Source: Verrucomicrobiota bacterium (lineage in GTDB: Bacteria; Chlamydiota; Chlamydiia; Chlamydiales; 2-12-FULL-49-11). From it: a stretch of DNA of 49,892 bases. Shown one piece after another: positions 24,101-31,164 of the stretch (its first letter is position 1; each line of letters begins with the position of its first letter). The notes under the pieces were generated by a model. The model saw only the letters and a program-made list of their open reading frames with translations, made no database searches and had not been told where the DNA came from. The position numbers were made by a program, and so were the translations under genes. The stretch is from assembly GCA_018240105.1 (NCBI GenBank), contig JAFEGE010000087.1:1-49892 (forward strand), given 5' to 3'.

Positions 24101-25594
24101 ATGTCTGTAATAGCTTCCCCCATAACATCTGCAACATACAAAAAAATAGCTGAACTTTTTCCCACAGAGGCTCTTCTTGGTGCTCCTGGTCGCGCTACAA
24201 CAGAGGAGAATGTTTACGCTTTGTTTATATTAGCAATGAGAGCTTTTCCTTGTATGGGAGAGTCTTCTTTTGAAGATTATGTAAAATGGAGTGTTCAAAT
24301 ATTTAATGGTAGTCTTAGCGAGCGAATTTCCGCTGCAACCCTTACTCAAAATATTGTAGCTCTACGAACTCAAAGTATTGTAGATCTACGAACTCAAAGT
24401 ATTGTAGCTCTACGAACTATTGGAAGACTTGTAGCCAATATGTTCTTTGTAGGAAGAGGAGAAAAACCCCCTATTTCCGATCTATTTTCAACAGGATCTC
24501 ACAGAAGCATCCCCCTCATTCGTAAATCAACCAGATGTTTCGAAACTCTTACAGAAACTGCCAAATCTCTTGCGTTAGTAGAGATTACTGAAGCTACTGC
24601 TATTTTTGAACGGTTACTCCGATGCAGACAGACTTCGGGGCTCCTTACTACAATGAGATCTACAGTTACAGCTCTGGTCAAGAAGGGGGCACTTACGGAT
24701 GCTAATAGGATGGCTGAACTGATTCCTCATCCGTTTTATCGTTGCCAAGCTTTGCTAGATATTGGCAATATTCCTGAAGCCACCCGTATTGCAGAAACTA
24801 TTCCCCAAGAGTATTCGCGGTCAGAGGCTTTTTTAGAGATTGCTGAAAAGCTTTTAACTTTAGAAGTTCCAGATGTAGTAGAAGCTCGTCGGATTGTAAG
24901 GTTAGTGCCTAATAAGGAAAGGCGCGTTCAACCTTTTCTTGCTTCTAGACAAGTCCACGTAGCGGTTGCTATGGCAACAAGATTTGACGATTATGATTAT
25001 GCTGCTGTTCTTCCAGAGATCGTTGAAACTTTGGTGTCTATAGGAGATGTTTCTGAAGCTAGGCGTATGATAGATAGGCTTGTTTCTTGTGAATCTTTTA
25101 CAAAAAACACTCGTAACTATCATCATGCCAAAGCTCTTTTTGCTATCGGAGACATTGGGGATGCTTTCCGTCTGGCAAATACTCTTGCAGAAGAAACGCG
25201 TGATACTTTGTTGATGGAGATGTTTCGAGCTCTCATCAAAGCAAGAAAACCCGAAAGAGCTGTTTCGATTGCAAAAAGTCTTTCAACAGAAAAAATGCAA
25301 ATAGAGGCCTTGAATTGTATTGCAAAAGCTCTGATACCAATTGACTTTCGTGAAGCTATTCGTATAGCGAATACCATTCCTTGTGAATGCTCGCGCTCTG
25401 ACGTTCTTAAAGCAGTTGTAGAGGTAGTCGTAAAAGATGACATCTATGAAGCCACCTCCATTGCTGAGACGATTCCCTTCGAGTGGTATCGTTCTAAAGC
25501 CCTGGCTACAATTAAAGCAATACGTGAAGAAGTCTTTAGTGGGCTCTCCCGAGTTCCTGCAGAAGAGCCGGTAGATGCATGGGGAGTTTCTTAA
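24101..25594 (+). CDS. Alpha-solenoid repeat protein, candidate secreted effector
   Basis: This 497-residue protein has degenerate helical repeats through its last 300 residues, with a recurring pattern EA-x-RIA-x-TIP-x-E-x-x-RS-x-AL-x-x-I (for example EATRIAETIPQEYSRSEA and EATSIAETIPFEWYRSKA). The repeat resembles TPR/PPR-like solenoids used for protein binding. The N-terminus (MSVIASPITSATYKK) is Ser/Thr-rich and lacks a classical leader, as many type III substrates are. An in-frame 24-base tandem repeat lies at 24347-24418. AAGGTG precedes the ATG. No catalytic domain is seen. The effector role is inferred from context. Confidence 0.72.
   Translation: MSVIASPITSATYKKIAELFPTEALLGAPGRATTEENVYALFILAMRAFPCMGESSFEDYVKWSVQIFNGSLSERISAATLTQNIVALRTQSIVDLRTQSIVALRTIGRLVANMFFVGRGEKPPISDLFSTGSHRSIPLIRKSTRCFETLTETAKSLALVEITEATAIFERLLRCRQTSGLLTTMRSTVTALVKKGALTDANRMAELIPHPFYRCQALLDIGNIPEATRIAETIPQEYSRSEAFLEIAEKLLTLEVPDVVEARRIVRLVPNKERRVQPFLASRQVHVAVAMATRFDDYDYAAVLPEIVETLVSIGDVSEARRMIDRLVSCESFTKNTRNYHHAKALFAIGDIGDAFRLANTLAEETRDTLLMEMFRALIKARKPERAVSIAKSLSTEKMQIEALNCIAKALIPIDFREAIRIANTIPCECSRSDVLKAVVEVVVKDDIYEATSIAETIPFEWYRSKALATIKAIREEVFSGLSRVPAEEPVDAWGVS
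24347..24418 (+). repeat. Three tandem 24-bp units inside the repeat-protein gene
   Basis: Units start at 24347, 24371 and 24395 and differ by one or two bases (CAAA-A/G-TATTGTAG-C/A-TCTACGAACT). They encode the 8-residue unit QSIVALRT three times, so copy-number change would stay in frame. Confidence 0.92.
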
Positions 25595-25649
25595 AGTTTA
25601 ACTCTAATTATAATATGTTATTATTTATATAAATTTTAAGGTTATTTTT

Positions 25650-26753
25650 ATGAGCGTACAAGCTATAGCTTTGCCCTTTAAGGGTATTTTATCAGGCGAT
25701 AGGGCCTTTCATAGCCACACAGCCTATCAAAGCGGTGTTCGCCAAGAACTCACCCACCCGACTCATTTACCTGTAAGCTATACTTTTGACACGGAAAGTA
25801 AAATCGTTAGAGTTGTTAAACGTGTTTTTTCAATTATTTTCTTTCCAATTCTTATTTATCAAGCTCTTCACGCCCTTCTTGGTAAAATATTCTTCCTTCC
25901 CGCCTCTACCCCGAGTGTTATGGGATATGATCCGAATCATGCGGCTAAGTGTCGCTTTGCTGCCTCTGTTACAGGTGATTGGAAATATAAAAGATTCACG
26001 GTTGCTTTTGACGGGCATAAAATAGATGCTCTTGTTATGGGCAAGACCGCAACCTTTGGCAATGGTAGATGGGTGCTTGCTGCTAATGGTAACGGCGGCT
26101 TCTATGAAGATAAATTCCGAGAGAGACATGACTTTAAAGACCTTTTAACAGCTCTCAATGGGAATGCTGTTGTATTTAACTATGTAGGCGTAGGTGCAAG
26201 CCCTGGCTTTCCTAATAGAGACTCCATGGTAAAAGCCTACCGAGCTATGCTTAATCTCTTAGAAGATAAAGAGAGAGGGATCGGGGCTAGAGAGATCATT
26301 GGATGGGGCCACTCCATTGGTGGAGGCGTCCAGGGAGCAGCTCTGAGTGGCCATACTTTGAAAGAGGGCATTAAGTATGCCTTTATCAACAGCCGCAGTT
26401 TTACTAGCTTAAGCAAAACCGCTCGAGGGATTATCAAAATACCTGGACTTGGCGCTCTTGTAAGGCTGATTGGCTGGGACTTTGATGCACTCTCCTCTTC
26501 TAAGAAGCTAAAGGCTCCAGAAATTATCTTGCAAACGGCTCGTGTAGAGGCATGGGAGGAGCTTACTGATAGCAAGAAAATTGTTCATGATGAAGTTATC
26601 CCAGTGAGCGCTTCTTTAGCAAAAGCCTTACTCGATGACAAAAAAATGTCTCGAGAGAGTAAAGTAATTATTGGCATACCCGAGACGCATAATGAATCTT
26701 TGCAAAACATCCCCTTTTTAGCAAAAAAAGTCGAAGAGGCCTTAAAATTATAG
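25650..26753 (+). CDS. CHLPS/DUF818-type alpha/beta hydrolase
   Basis: This 367-residue protein matches the chlamydial 43-kDa CHLPS family (DUF818) in layout. A membrane-prone stretch sits near 53-85 (RVFSIIFFPILIYQAL, ending FFLPAS), then an alpha/beta hydrolase core with VFNYVGVGASPG (175-186) and nucleophile elbow GWGHSIGGG (S222). A later ETHNESL holds a plausible catalytic histidine. The family is largely confined to Chlamydiae and has no proven substrate. The gene follows the repeat-protein gene after 55 AT-rich bases, so it may share a transcript or have its own promoter. Confidence 0.8.
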   Translation: MSVQAIALPFKGILSGDRAFHSHTAYQSGVRQELTHPTHLPVSYTFDTESKIVRVVKRVFSIIFFPILIYQALHALLGKIFFLPASTPSVMGYDPNHAAKCRFAASVTGDWKYKRFTVAFDGHKIDALVMGKTATFGNGRWVLAANGNGGFYEDKFRERHDFKDLLTALNGNAVVFNYVGVGASPGFPNRDSMVKAYRAMLNLLEDKERGIGAREIIGWGHSIGGGVQGAALSGHTLKEGIKYAFINSRSFTSLSKTARGIIKIPGLGALVRLIGWDFDALSSSKKLKAPEIILQTARVEAWEELTDSKKIVHDEVIPVSASLAKALLDDKKMSRESKVIIGIPETHNESLQNIPFLAKKVEEALKL

Positions 26754-26826
26754 ATCCATATTGTTACGCTTTATCTATTATGATATTATATTATCGTAAT
26801 ATTAAAACGTTTAACTATAGGTTTCT

Positions 26827-27045
26827 ATGATTATTAAATTTTTATCTATTTTTTTCTTTATGGGCACCTTTGCCAGTGGGTATGCCGCAGAAAATACGCA
26901 AGGTGACTATCCATCTTGGTATTCTGTTGGGGAAGAAGAGGATTTTGATGACTCAGATGAAGATGAAAAAACATGGGATGATGGCAGGCCAATGTCTGAC
27001 TGGGAATATGAGCATATAGACGATGTCTATTTAGGCGGCGACTAA
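26827..27045 (+). CDS. Small acidic secreted protein
   Basis: This 72-residue protein has a signal peptide (MIIKFLSIFFFMG, cleavage near YAA-EN) and a mature part of about 50 residues that is very acidic (EEEDFDDSDEDEKTWDD) with several Trp/Tyr. No cysteine is present. Its size, charge and neighbours suggest an envelope or host-facing product. No family was recognised. A terminator-like hairpin follows. Confidence 0.62.
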   Translation: MIIKFLSIFFFMGTFASGYAAENTQGDYPSWYSVGEEEDFDDSDEDEKTWDDGRPMSDWEYEHIDDVYLGGD

Positions 27046-27052
27046 TACTACA

Positions 27053-27074
27053 GGAAGGAGTCTCTACTCCTTCC
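27053..27074. terminator. Hairpin between convergent genes
   Basis: GGAAGGAGT and ACTCCTTCC form a 9-bp perfect stem with loop CTCT, 8 bases past the small acidic gene. A second stem (27101-27107 with 27114-27120) overlaps the stop codon of the opposing gene, its TAA lying in the loop. Neither has a strong T-run. Confidence 0.55.
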
Positions 27075-27105
27075 AAGAATCTAGAATTGTAAAAGTTTAG
27101 CTCTC

Positions 27106-27801
27106 TTAAAAACAAGAGAGATTCTCCTTTCCAAATTTATAAAGAACCGCAAAGACACCAATAGCCTTGGCTTTTCTAAGAGAGCCCCAAAGAGAGTTCT
27201 TTAGAGTTACTGTAAGACCGTTTTGCCAACGTGTCAAAGCTGTGTTTGCGGGATGGCCTGCAAGACTTCCTGCATAACCTGCTACAAAGGCAGCTGTGTA
27301 ATCAACGCCCCTCCGATCGCCAAACCTTCTCTTCATAACGACCGCTAATTTATCGGCAAGGCTAAGGCCTGCAACAAAGGCTGTCTCTTGTAGAGTAATG
27401 GCAGCAGCTTGCCTTGTAGAAAACCTTCTCATTGTATGACGGATACTCCAACCCATCGTTTGGCCATTAAAGATTGCTAAGATAGGCGCTGATCCTGCCC
27501 CCACAAGAAAAGAACTTATAACTGTGATGAAGGCGCTGTTAGGGTCATAGTAGCTAGACAACCTTTTTTCAAGGCTCGATTGGAGAGCCGTCTGGGTGGC
27601 TACGATAATGCCAACCGTTGGCGCTCCTTTTAAGCCATTTTTTAGGCTTACTCTATATGATAGAGAAGATAGTGGTAACCCTTGCTGTTCGAGGCTTTTT
27701 TTAGCAAGTTCCGGAAAGACTGGAATAATAGCTAAACCGGCGGCTATGGGAGGTATAAGGTAGGGCCTAAGCCCATCTGAAATTGTAGTTATGGATGACA
27801 T
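27106..27801 (-). CDS. Six-helix protein resembling mitochondrial carriers (SLC25-like)
   Basis: This 231-residue protein has six hydrophobic helices in three pairs. The odd helices end in the carrier-type kink: P30-ELAKKSLE-Q39, P106-ILAIFNG-Q114 and P184-ANTALTRW-Q193. In the mitochondrial carrier signature P-x-[DE]-x-x-[KR]-x-[KR]-x-Q, repeats 1 and 3 keep P and Q nine residues apart, with K at +5 (repeat 1) or R at +7 (repeat 3). Loops such as LWGSLRKAKAIG look like the short matrix helix. It is shorter than usual (about 300) and lacks the acidic +2 residue. AGAGGAAT precedes ATG 27801. The assignment is a structural inference. Confidence 0.58.
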   Translation of the reverse strand: MSSITTISDGLRPYLIPPIAAGLAIIPVFPELAKKSLEQQGLPLSSLSYRVSLKNGLKGAPTVGIIVATQTALQSSLEKRLSSYYDPNSAFITVISSFLVGAGSAPILAIFNGQTMGWSIRHTMRRFSTRQAAAITLQETAFVAGLSLADKLAVVMKRRFGDRRGVDYTAAFVAGYAGSLAGHPANTALTRWQNGLTVTLKNSLWGSLRKAKAIGVFAVLYKFGKENLSCF

Positions 27802-27861
27802 AGAGATTCCTCTTGTAAGACTTTTTTAAAATGGTTTTTTAGAGTAAAAAAGTATAAATCG

Positions 27862-27878
27862 GTCCGCGACTAGCGGAC
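27862..27878. other. Small GC-rich hairpin in divergent spacer
   Basis: GTCCGC and GCGGAC form a 6-bp stem around GACTA between the carrier-like and MFS genes. The rest of the 279-base spacer (27802-28080) shows no gene. Confidence 0.35.
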
Positions 27879-28080
27879 ATGGAGAGGAAGGACTTTTTGA
27901 ACAGCCAAAGCAAAAGAGGCCGATAGAGGCTCTATTTTACAGGAAATGTATGAGGCGTTGGCTTTCATGGCCCTATTGTAATAGATGCCTTTGTTATTAA
28001 ACAATCGTTTTTCCCATTGAAAAAATATCTAAAGGGCACCATGCTTCTCTATTTAAAACCTTAAGGGGTGCTCACAAAGA

Positions 28081-29328
28081 ATGACTTCTGAATTGAAAAA
28101 TCAAAAAAGGCAATTTTGGGTCATTTTGGTCGTTATTTTTATTGGTTTTGTAGGCATCTCTATGCCTTATTTAATTTTTCCTTCTCTATTTCTCAATTTG
28201 GAATACTCCTTTCTTCCGGCTTCATGGGACGATGCAAGTCGCGCGCTTTTTTTAGGAGTAACTCTAGCAGTATATCCGTTAGGCCAGTTTATGGGATCAC
28301 CCATTCTCGGGGCTTTATCGGATGATTATGGACGCAAACACCTCCTGTCAGGAACGCTCGTGATTGCATCTATCTGTAATTTATTCACAGGGATTGCTAT
28401 TGCAAAACAGAGCCTCAGCTTGCTTATTATAAGTCGATTTATAGCAGGGCTAATGGAGGGTAATGTTGCTATTGCGCGCGCTATGTGCGCTGATCTCAAA
28501 ATGCTTTCTAAACACAAAACCTTTGGCAAAATCAATGCAGCTTCATCCATTGCTTATCTAGTTGGTCCTCTTTTTGGTGGAGTCATGACCGATAAAAAAC
28601 TGTTTGAAGAGTTAACAACTTCTACGCCATTCTATTTCATTTGCCTTCTTTTCTTGTTTCTTGCTGCTCTTTCAGCTCTTATGCTTAAAAATACCGCTGC
28701 ATCCCTTACAGCTAGAAACAAGAGCTTGTGGCAGCGATTTAACTTTATTGCAAGAGCCTCGGCACTCTTTTCGAATAAAACTTTGAAAATCCTCATGATT
28801 ATCTCTACCTGCTTTACCTTAGCTGTAGATATTTTTTATGAATTTGGTCCTGTCTATTTGACAGCTAAATGGATGCTGAGTCCTACGCAACTTGTTCTTT
28901 ATAATGGCGTTCTATGCATTGGTCTCGCCATAGGAAATGGATGGTTGCCAACCCTTATCTCTTCACGTATATCTACTCTAGCATCCATTACAGCGGCTCT
29001 TGGAGGGTTTTCTTTTCTTCTCTTTGCTCTAATACTATCGAATTCTAATCTCTTAATTCTAATAGGTTTTGCCTTGAGCGGCTTAGTAATTGGACTCGCA
29101 GTAACTTTACTTACTGTAAAAATATCTGATTCTGTCTCAGACAAGATACAAGGCGAAGTCATGGGAACTCAACTATCCTTGCGTGTTTTAGGAGATGCGA
29201 TCATTTGCCTCTTTGGCGGAGCGCTGCTTATACTATCGCCCAAAATCATTCTAATCGTGGCGGCCATAATATCTTTAGGAACAATGATTTACTTTATAAG
29301 TAAAAATCGCCTCCTCCAAACGCGCTAG
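28081..29328 (+). CDS. MFS transporter, TetA/multidrug-like
   Basis: This 415-residue major facilitator has about twelve membrane segments and the loop 2-3 motif GALSDDYGRKHLL. A second conserved stretch, GPLFGGVMTD after helix 5, resembles the drug-proton antiporter (TetA/Bmr) motif. Length is normal. The start at 28081 follows the AAGGGGTGC/ACAAAGA region with no strong ribosome site. It could export drugs or carry a host metabolite; the substrate is not readable. It faces the tRNA genes. Confidence 0.85.
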   Translation: MTSELKNQKRQFWVILVVIFIGFVGISMPYLIFPSLFLNLEYSFLPASWDDASRALFLGVTLAVYPLGQFMGSPILGALSDDYGRKHLLSGTLVIASICNLFTGIAIAKQSLSLLIISRFIAGLMEGNVAIARAMCADLKMLSKHKTFGKINAASSIAYLVGPLFGGVMTDKKLFEELTTSTPFYFICLLFLFLAALSALMLKNTAASLTARNKSLWQRFNFIARASALFSNKTLKILMIISTCFTLAVDIFYEFGPVYLTAKWMLSPTQLVLYNGVLCIGLAIGNGWLPTLISSRISTLASITAALGGFSFLLFALILSNSNLLILIGFALSGLVIGLAVTLLTVKISDSVSDKIQGEVMGTQLSLRVLGDAIICLFGGALLILSPKIILIVAAIISLGTMIYFISKNRLLQTR

Positions 29329-29453
29329 TAACCATCAAAAAATAAAGATGGTATTATCTTTTGCAAATCTTCCTGTAGATGAATTTTGGGGGTTTAGCGA
29401 GCCGTTACCTTATGTAACCTCTTTTAACAGACCATAAACTTTTTGAGATAGAT

Positions 29454-29526
29454 TGGCGGCTGTCGGACTCGAACCAACGACCTGTGGATTATGATTCCAT
29501 TGCTCTACCGGCTGAGCTAAGCCGCC
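29454..29526 (-). tRNA. tRNA with CAT anticodon (elongator Met, or Ile if C34 is lysidine)
   Basis: A 73-base cloverleaf: acceptor GGCGGCT/AGCCGCC, D arm GCTC/GAGC, loop ATCATAA, T arm GTTGG/CCGAC with TTCGAGT, discriminator A. The first anticodon-stem pair is an A-C mismatch. The paired first base rules out an initiator. CAT with this TTAGCTCAG body also resembles tRNA-Ile2, so identity is left open. CCA is not encoded. Confidence 0.88.
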
Positions 29527-29559
29527 AAGGTGCGAGGCCTTTTGCAGGCACTGAAAAAA

Positions 29560-29632
29560 TAGCGGGGGACGGACTCGAACCGCCGACCTTTGGGTTATGA
29601 GCCCAACGAGCTTCCAACTGCTCCACCCCGCG
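29560..29632 (-). tRNA. Initiator tRNA-fMet (CAT)
   Basis: A 73-base cloverleaf with the two initiator marks: an unpaired first base (C1 opposite T72, then GCGGGG/CCCCGC) and three G-C pairs at the anticodon stem (GGG...CCC around CTCATAA). T loop TTCGAGT. It lies 33 bases upstream of the other CAT tRNA on the same strand, so both are probably processed from one transcript. CCA is not encoded. Confidence 0.93.
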
Positions 29633-29735
29633 ATAGATGGTAAAAAATTGTAAGACAATGTTAGCAAATGACTTCTTTTTCAACAACAGATTCTGAAAGA
29701 ATTTTAAGTTATATAAAATAGGATTCTTTCTAGAG

Positions 29736-29907
29736 CCCTGAGTTTTGGATTTATCAGATTGATGGGCAATGAATTTCGGTAGAAATTTTAAAGAACTGAG
29801 CGAACCAATAGCCCAAGCGCCTATAGGTGAAGCGAGGCGCCATTGGCGGTTCTTTAAAATTTGACCGAAAATCGAAGTTCATCGAGCTTAGAAATCCAAA
29901 ACTCGGG
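29736..29907. repeat. 172-bp inverted-repeat element after waaA
   Basis: The left arm (CCCTGAGTTTTGGATTT, later AATTTCGGT and AAATTTTAAAGAAC) pairs imperfectly with the right arm ending AAATCCAAAACTCGGG. The centre has GCGCC/GGCGC and CCAAT/ATTGG pairs. It ends at the base before the waaA stop codon and carries no gene. Its ends differ from the TACCATTCG elements, so it may be a separate family with the same architecture. Confidence 0.72.
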
Positions 29908-31164
29908 TTAGAGAGGCTGTGAGAGGATTTTTGATTTGATTTGCGACCAAGAGCGCTCGGTCGCACCCTCCATTTCGGAGCGAAGCGCTTGGTATTTTAA
30001 CTGCTCCTCTGGCGTCTCTAAAAGCCTCTCTAAGGCGCCTTTTAGAGCTGAAAGCTCTACCTGCTCCCCGATATTGTGTTTTTTAAGAGAGGTGACGAGT
30101 TGCTCTTGCTTGTGCATGTAGGGCCCATAGAGAACGGGAACGCCAAAGCGGACCGGCTCATAAATATTATGGCCCCCGACGTGTTTGACAAAACTACCGC
30201 CCACGATCACAGCTTGTGAATAGCGATAGCATTGATCTAACACACCCACTTTATCAACCAAAACAACATCTTCGGCACCTGTTCCCTCTTCTGTGATATG
30301 CCGGAAGGAGATCCCCTTCTTTTTAAGAAGTTTGGCAACGACGGGAAAGCGCGAGGGGTGGCGAGGCGCTATTAAAAAAGAGACAGAGCCTTTTAGCCCT
30401 TCTAGAACCTCTAGGATCATAGCCTCTTCCTCTTCATGGGTAGAGGCTAGAGTGACTACTTTTTTGTTTTCATGAGGTGTTTTAAAGTAAAGAGTTTGCG
30501 ATAGCATCTCCTTCATGTCAAATTTAACATTACCTGTGACAAAGATGCGCTCTTCTCTTACCCCTAAAGATTTAAAGGAGGAGAAATACTCTTCACTTTG
30601 TACGCAGTAAAGGTCGATTAAAGAGAAGAGCTCTTTGGCAAATCTTGGCGCCCTTTTATAATTGCGAAGAGAGGCTAAAGAGATTTTGCCATTGATAAGG
30701 ACGACATTAACATCATTTTTTTTCGCATAAGAGAGAAGGTGCCACCAAAAATCTGTCTCCACCAGAATAAAGAGATCGGGTGAAATCCTTGTGATAAGAC
30801 GCTTCATCACAAAGGAGAGGTCTAGTGGTAAAAAGAAAAAATAGGCGCCCTCCTTATAGCTTCTCTTGGCTTCATCATGACCGGTCTCTGTTGTAGAGGA
30901 GAAAAAGAGAGAGGCTTTCGGGTAGTCTTTTCTAATCTCTGCGATAAGAGGGCCTATCGCCTTAGTCTCTCCAAGAGAGACCGCATGGATCCAAATGCGC
31001 ATCTCCCCCTTTTTCTTCCAAGGGAAAGCTGGTAGAGAGATCCCCAATCTTTGTAAAAAATCCTTAAGAGGCTTTTTTAAAAAAATAAGGCGGTAGATCT
31101 CTCTCGGTAACAAGCAAAGAGCCCAAAAGAGTATCACAGCATTGTAAAAGAGAGACTTTATCAC
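29908..31164 (-). CDS. waaA: Kdo transferase (lipid A 3-deoxy-D-manno-octulosonate transferase)
   Basis: This 418-residue GT30 enzyme adds Kdo sugars to lipid A at the inner membrane. It has an N-terminal anchor, WIHAVSLGETKA with the catalytic glutamate, FFSSTTETGHDEA, ETDFWWHLL, TGNVKFD and late GGSFVKHVGGHNIYEP, all typical. In Chlamydia the enzyme (gseA) adds three or more Kdo units; the number cannot be read here. Its start overlaps the leuS stop by 4 bases, the same waaA-leuS neighbourhood as in Chlamydia, which supports the taxonomic call. Confidence 0.95.
   Translation of the reverse strand: MIKSLFYNAVILFWALCLLPREIYRLIFLKKPLKDFLQRLGISLPAFPWKKKGEMRIWIHAVSLGETKAIGPLIAEIRKDYPKASLFFSSTTETGHDEAKRSYKEGAYFFFLPLDLSFVMKRLITRISPDLFILVETDFWWHLLSYAKKNDVNVVLINGKISLASLRNYKRAPRFAKELFSLIDLYCVQSEEYFSSFKSLGVREERIFVTGNVKFDMKEMLSQTLYFKTPHENKKVVTLASTHEEEEAMILEVLEGLKGSVSFLIAPRHPSRFPVVAKLLKKKGISFRHITEEGTGAEDVVLVDKVGVLDQCYRYSQAVIVGGSFVKHVGGHNIYEPVRFGVPVLYGPYMHKQEQLVTSLKKHNIGEQVELSALKGALERLLETPEEQLKYQALRSEMEGATERSWSQIKSKILSQPL

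Noticed and set aside
29454-29526. Second CAT tRNA as an initiator
   Set aside because: Its first acceptor pair is intact (G-C) and the anticodon stem lacks three G-C pairs, so it is an elongator or Ile2 type.
29410-29686. Open frames across the tRNA region as protein genes
   Set aside because: They lie over two complete tRNA cloverleafs and have tRNA-derived peptide content.
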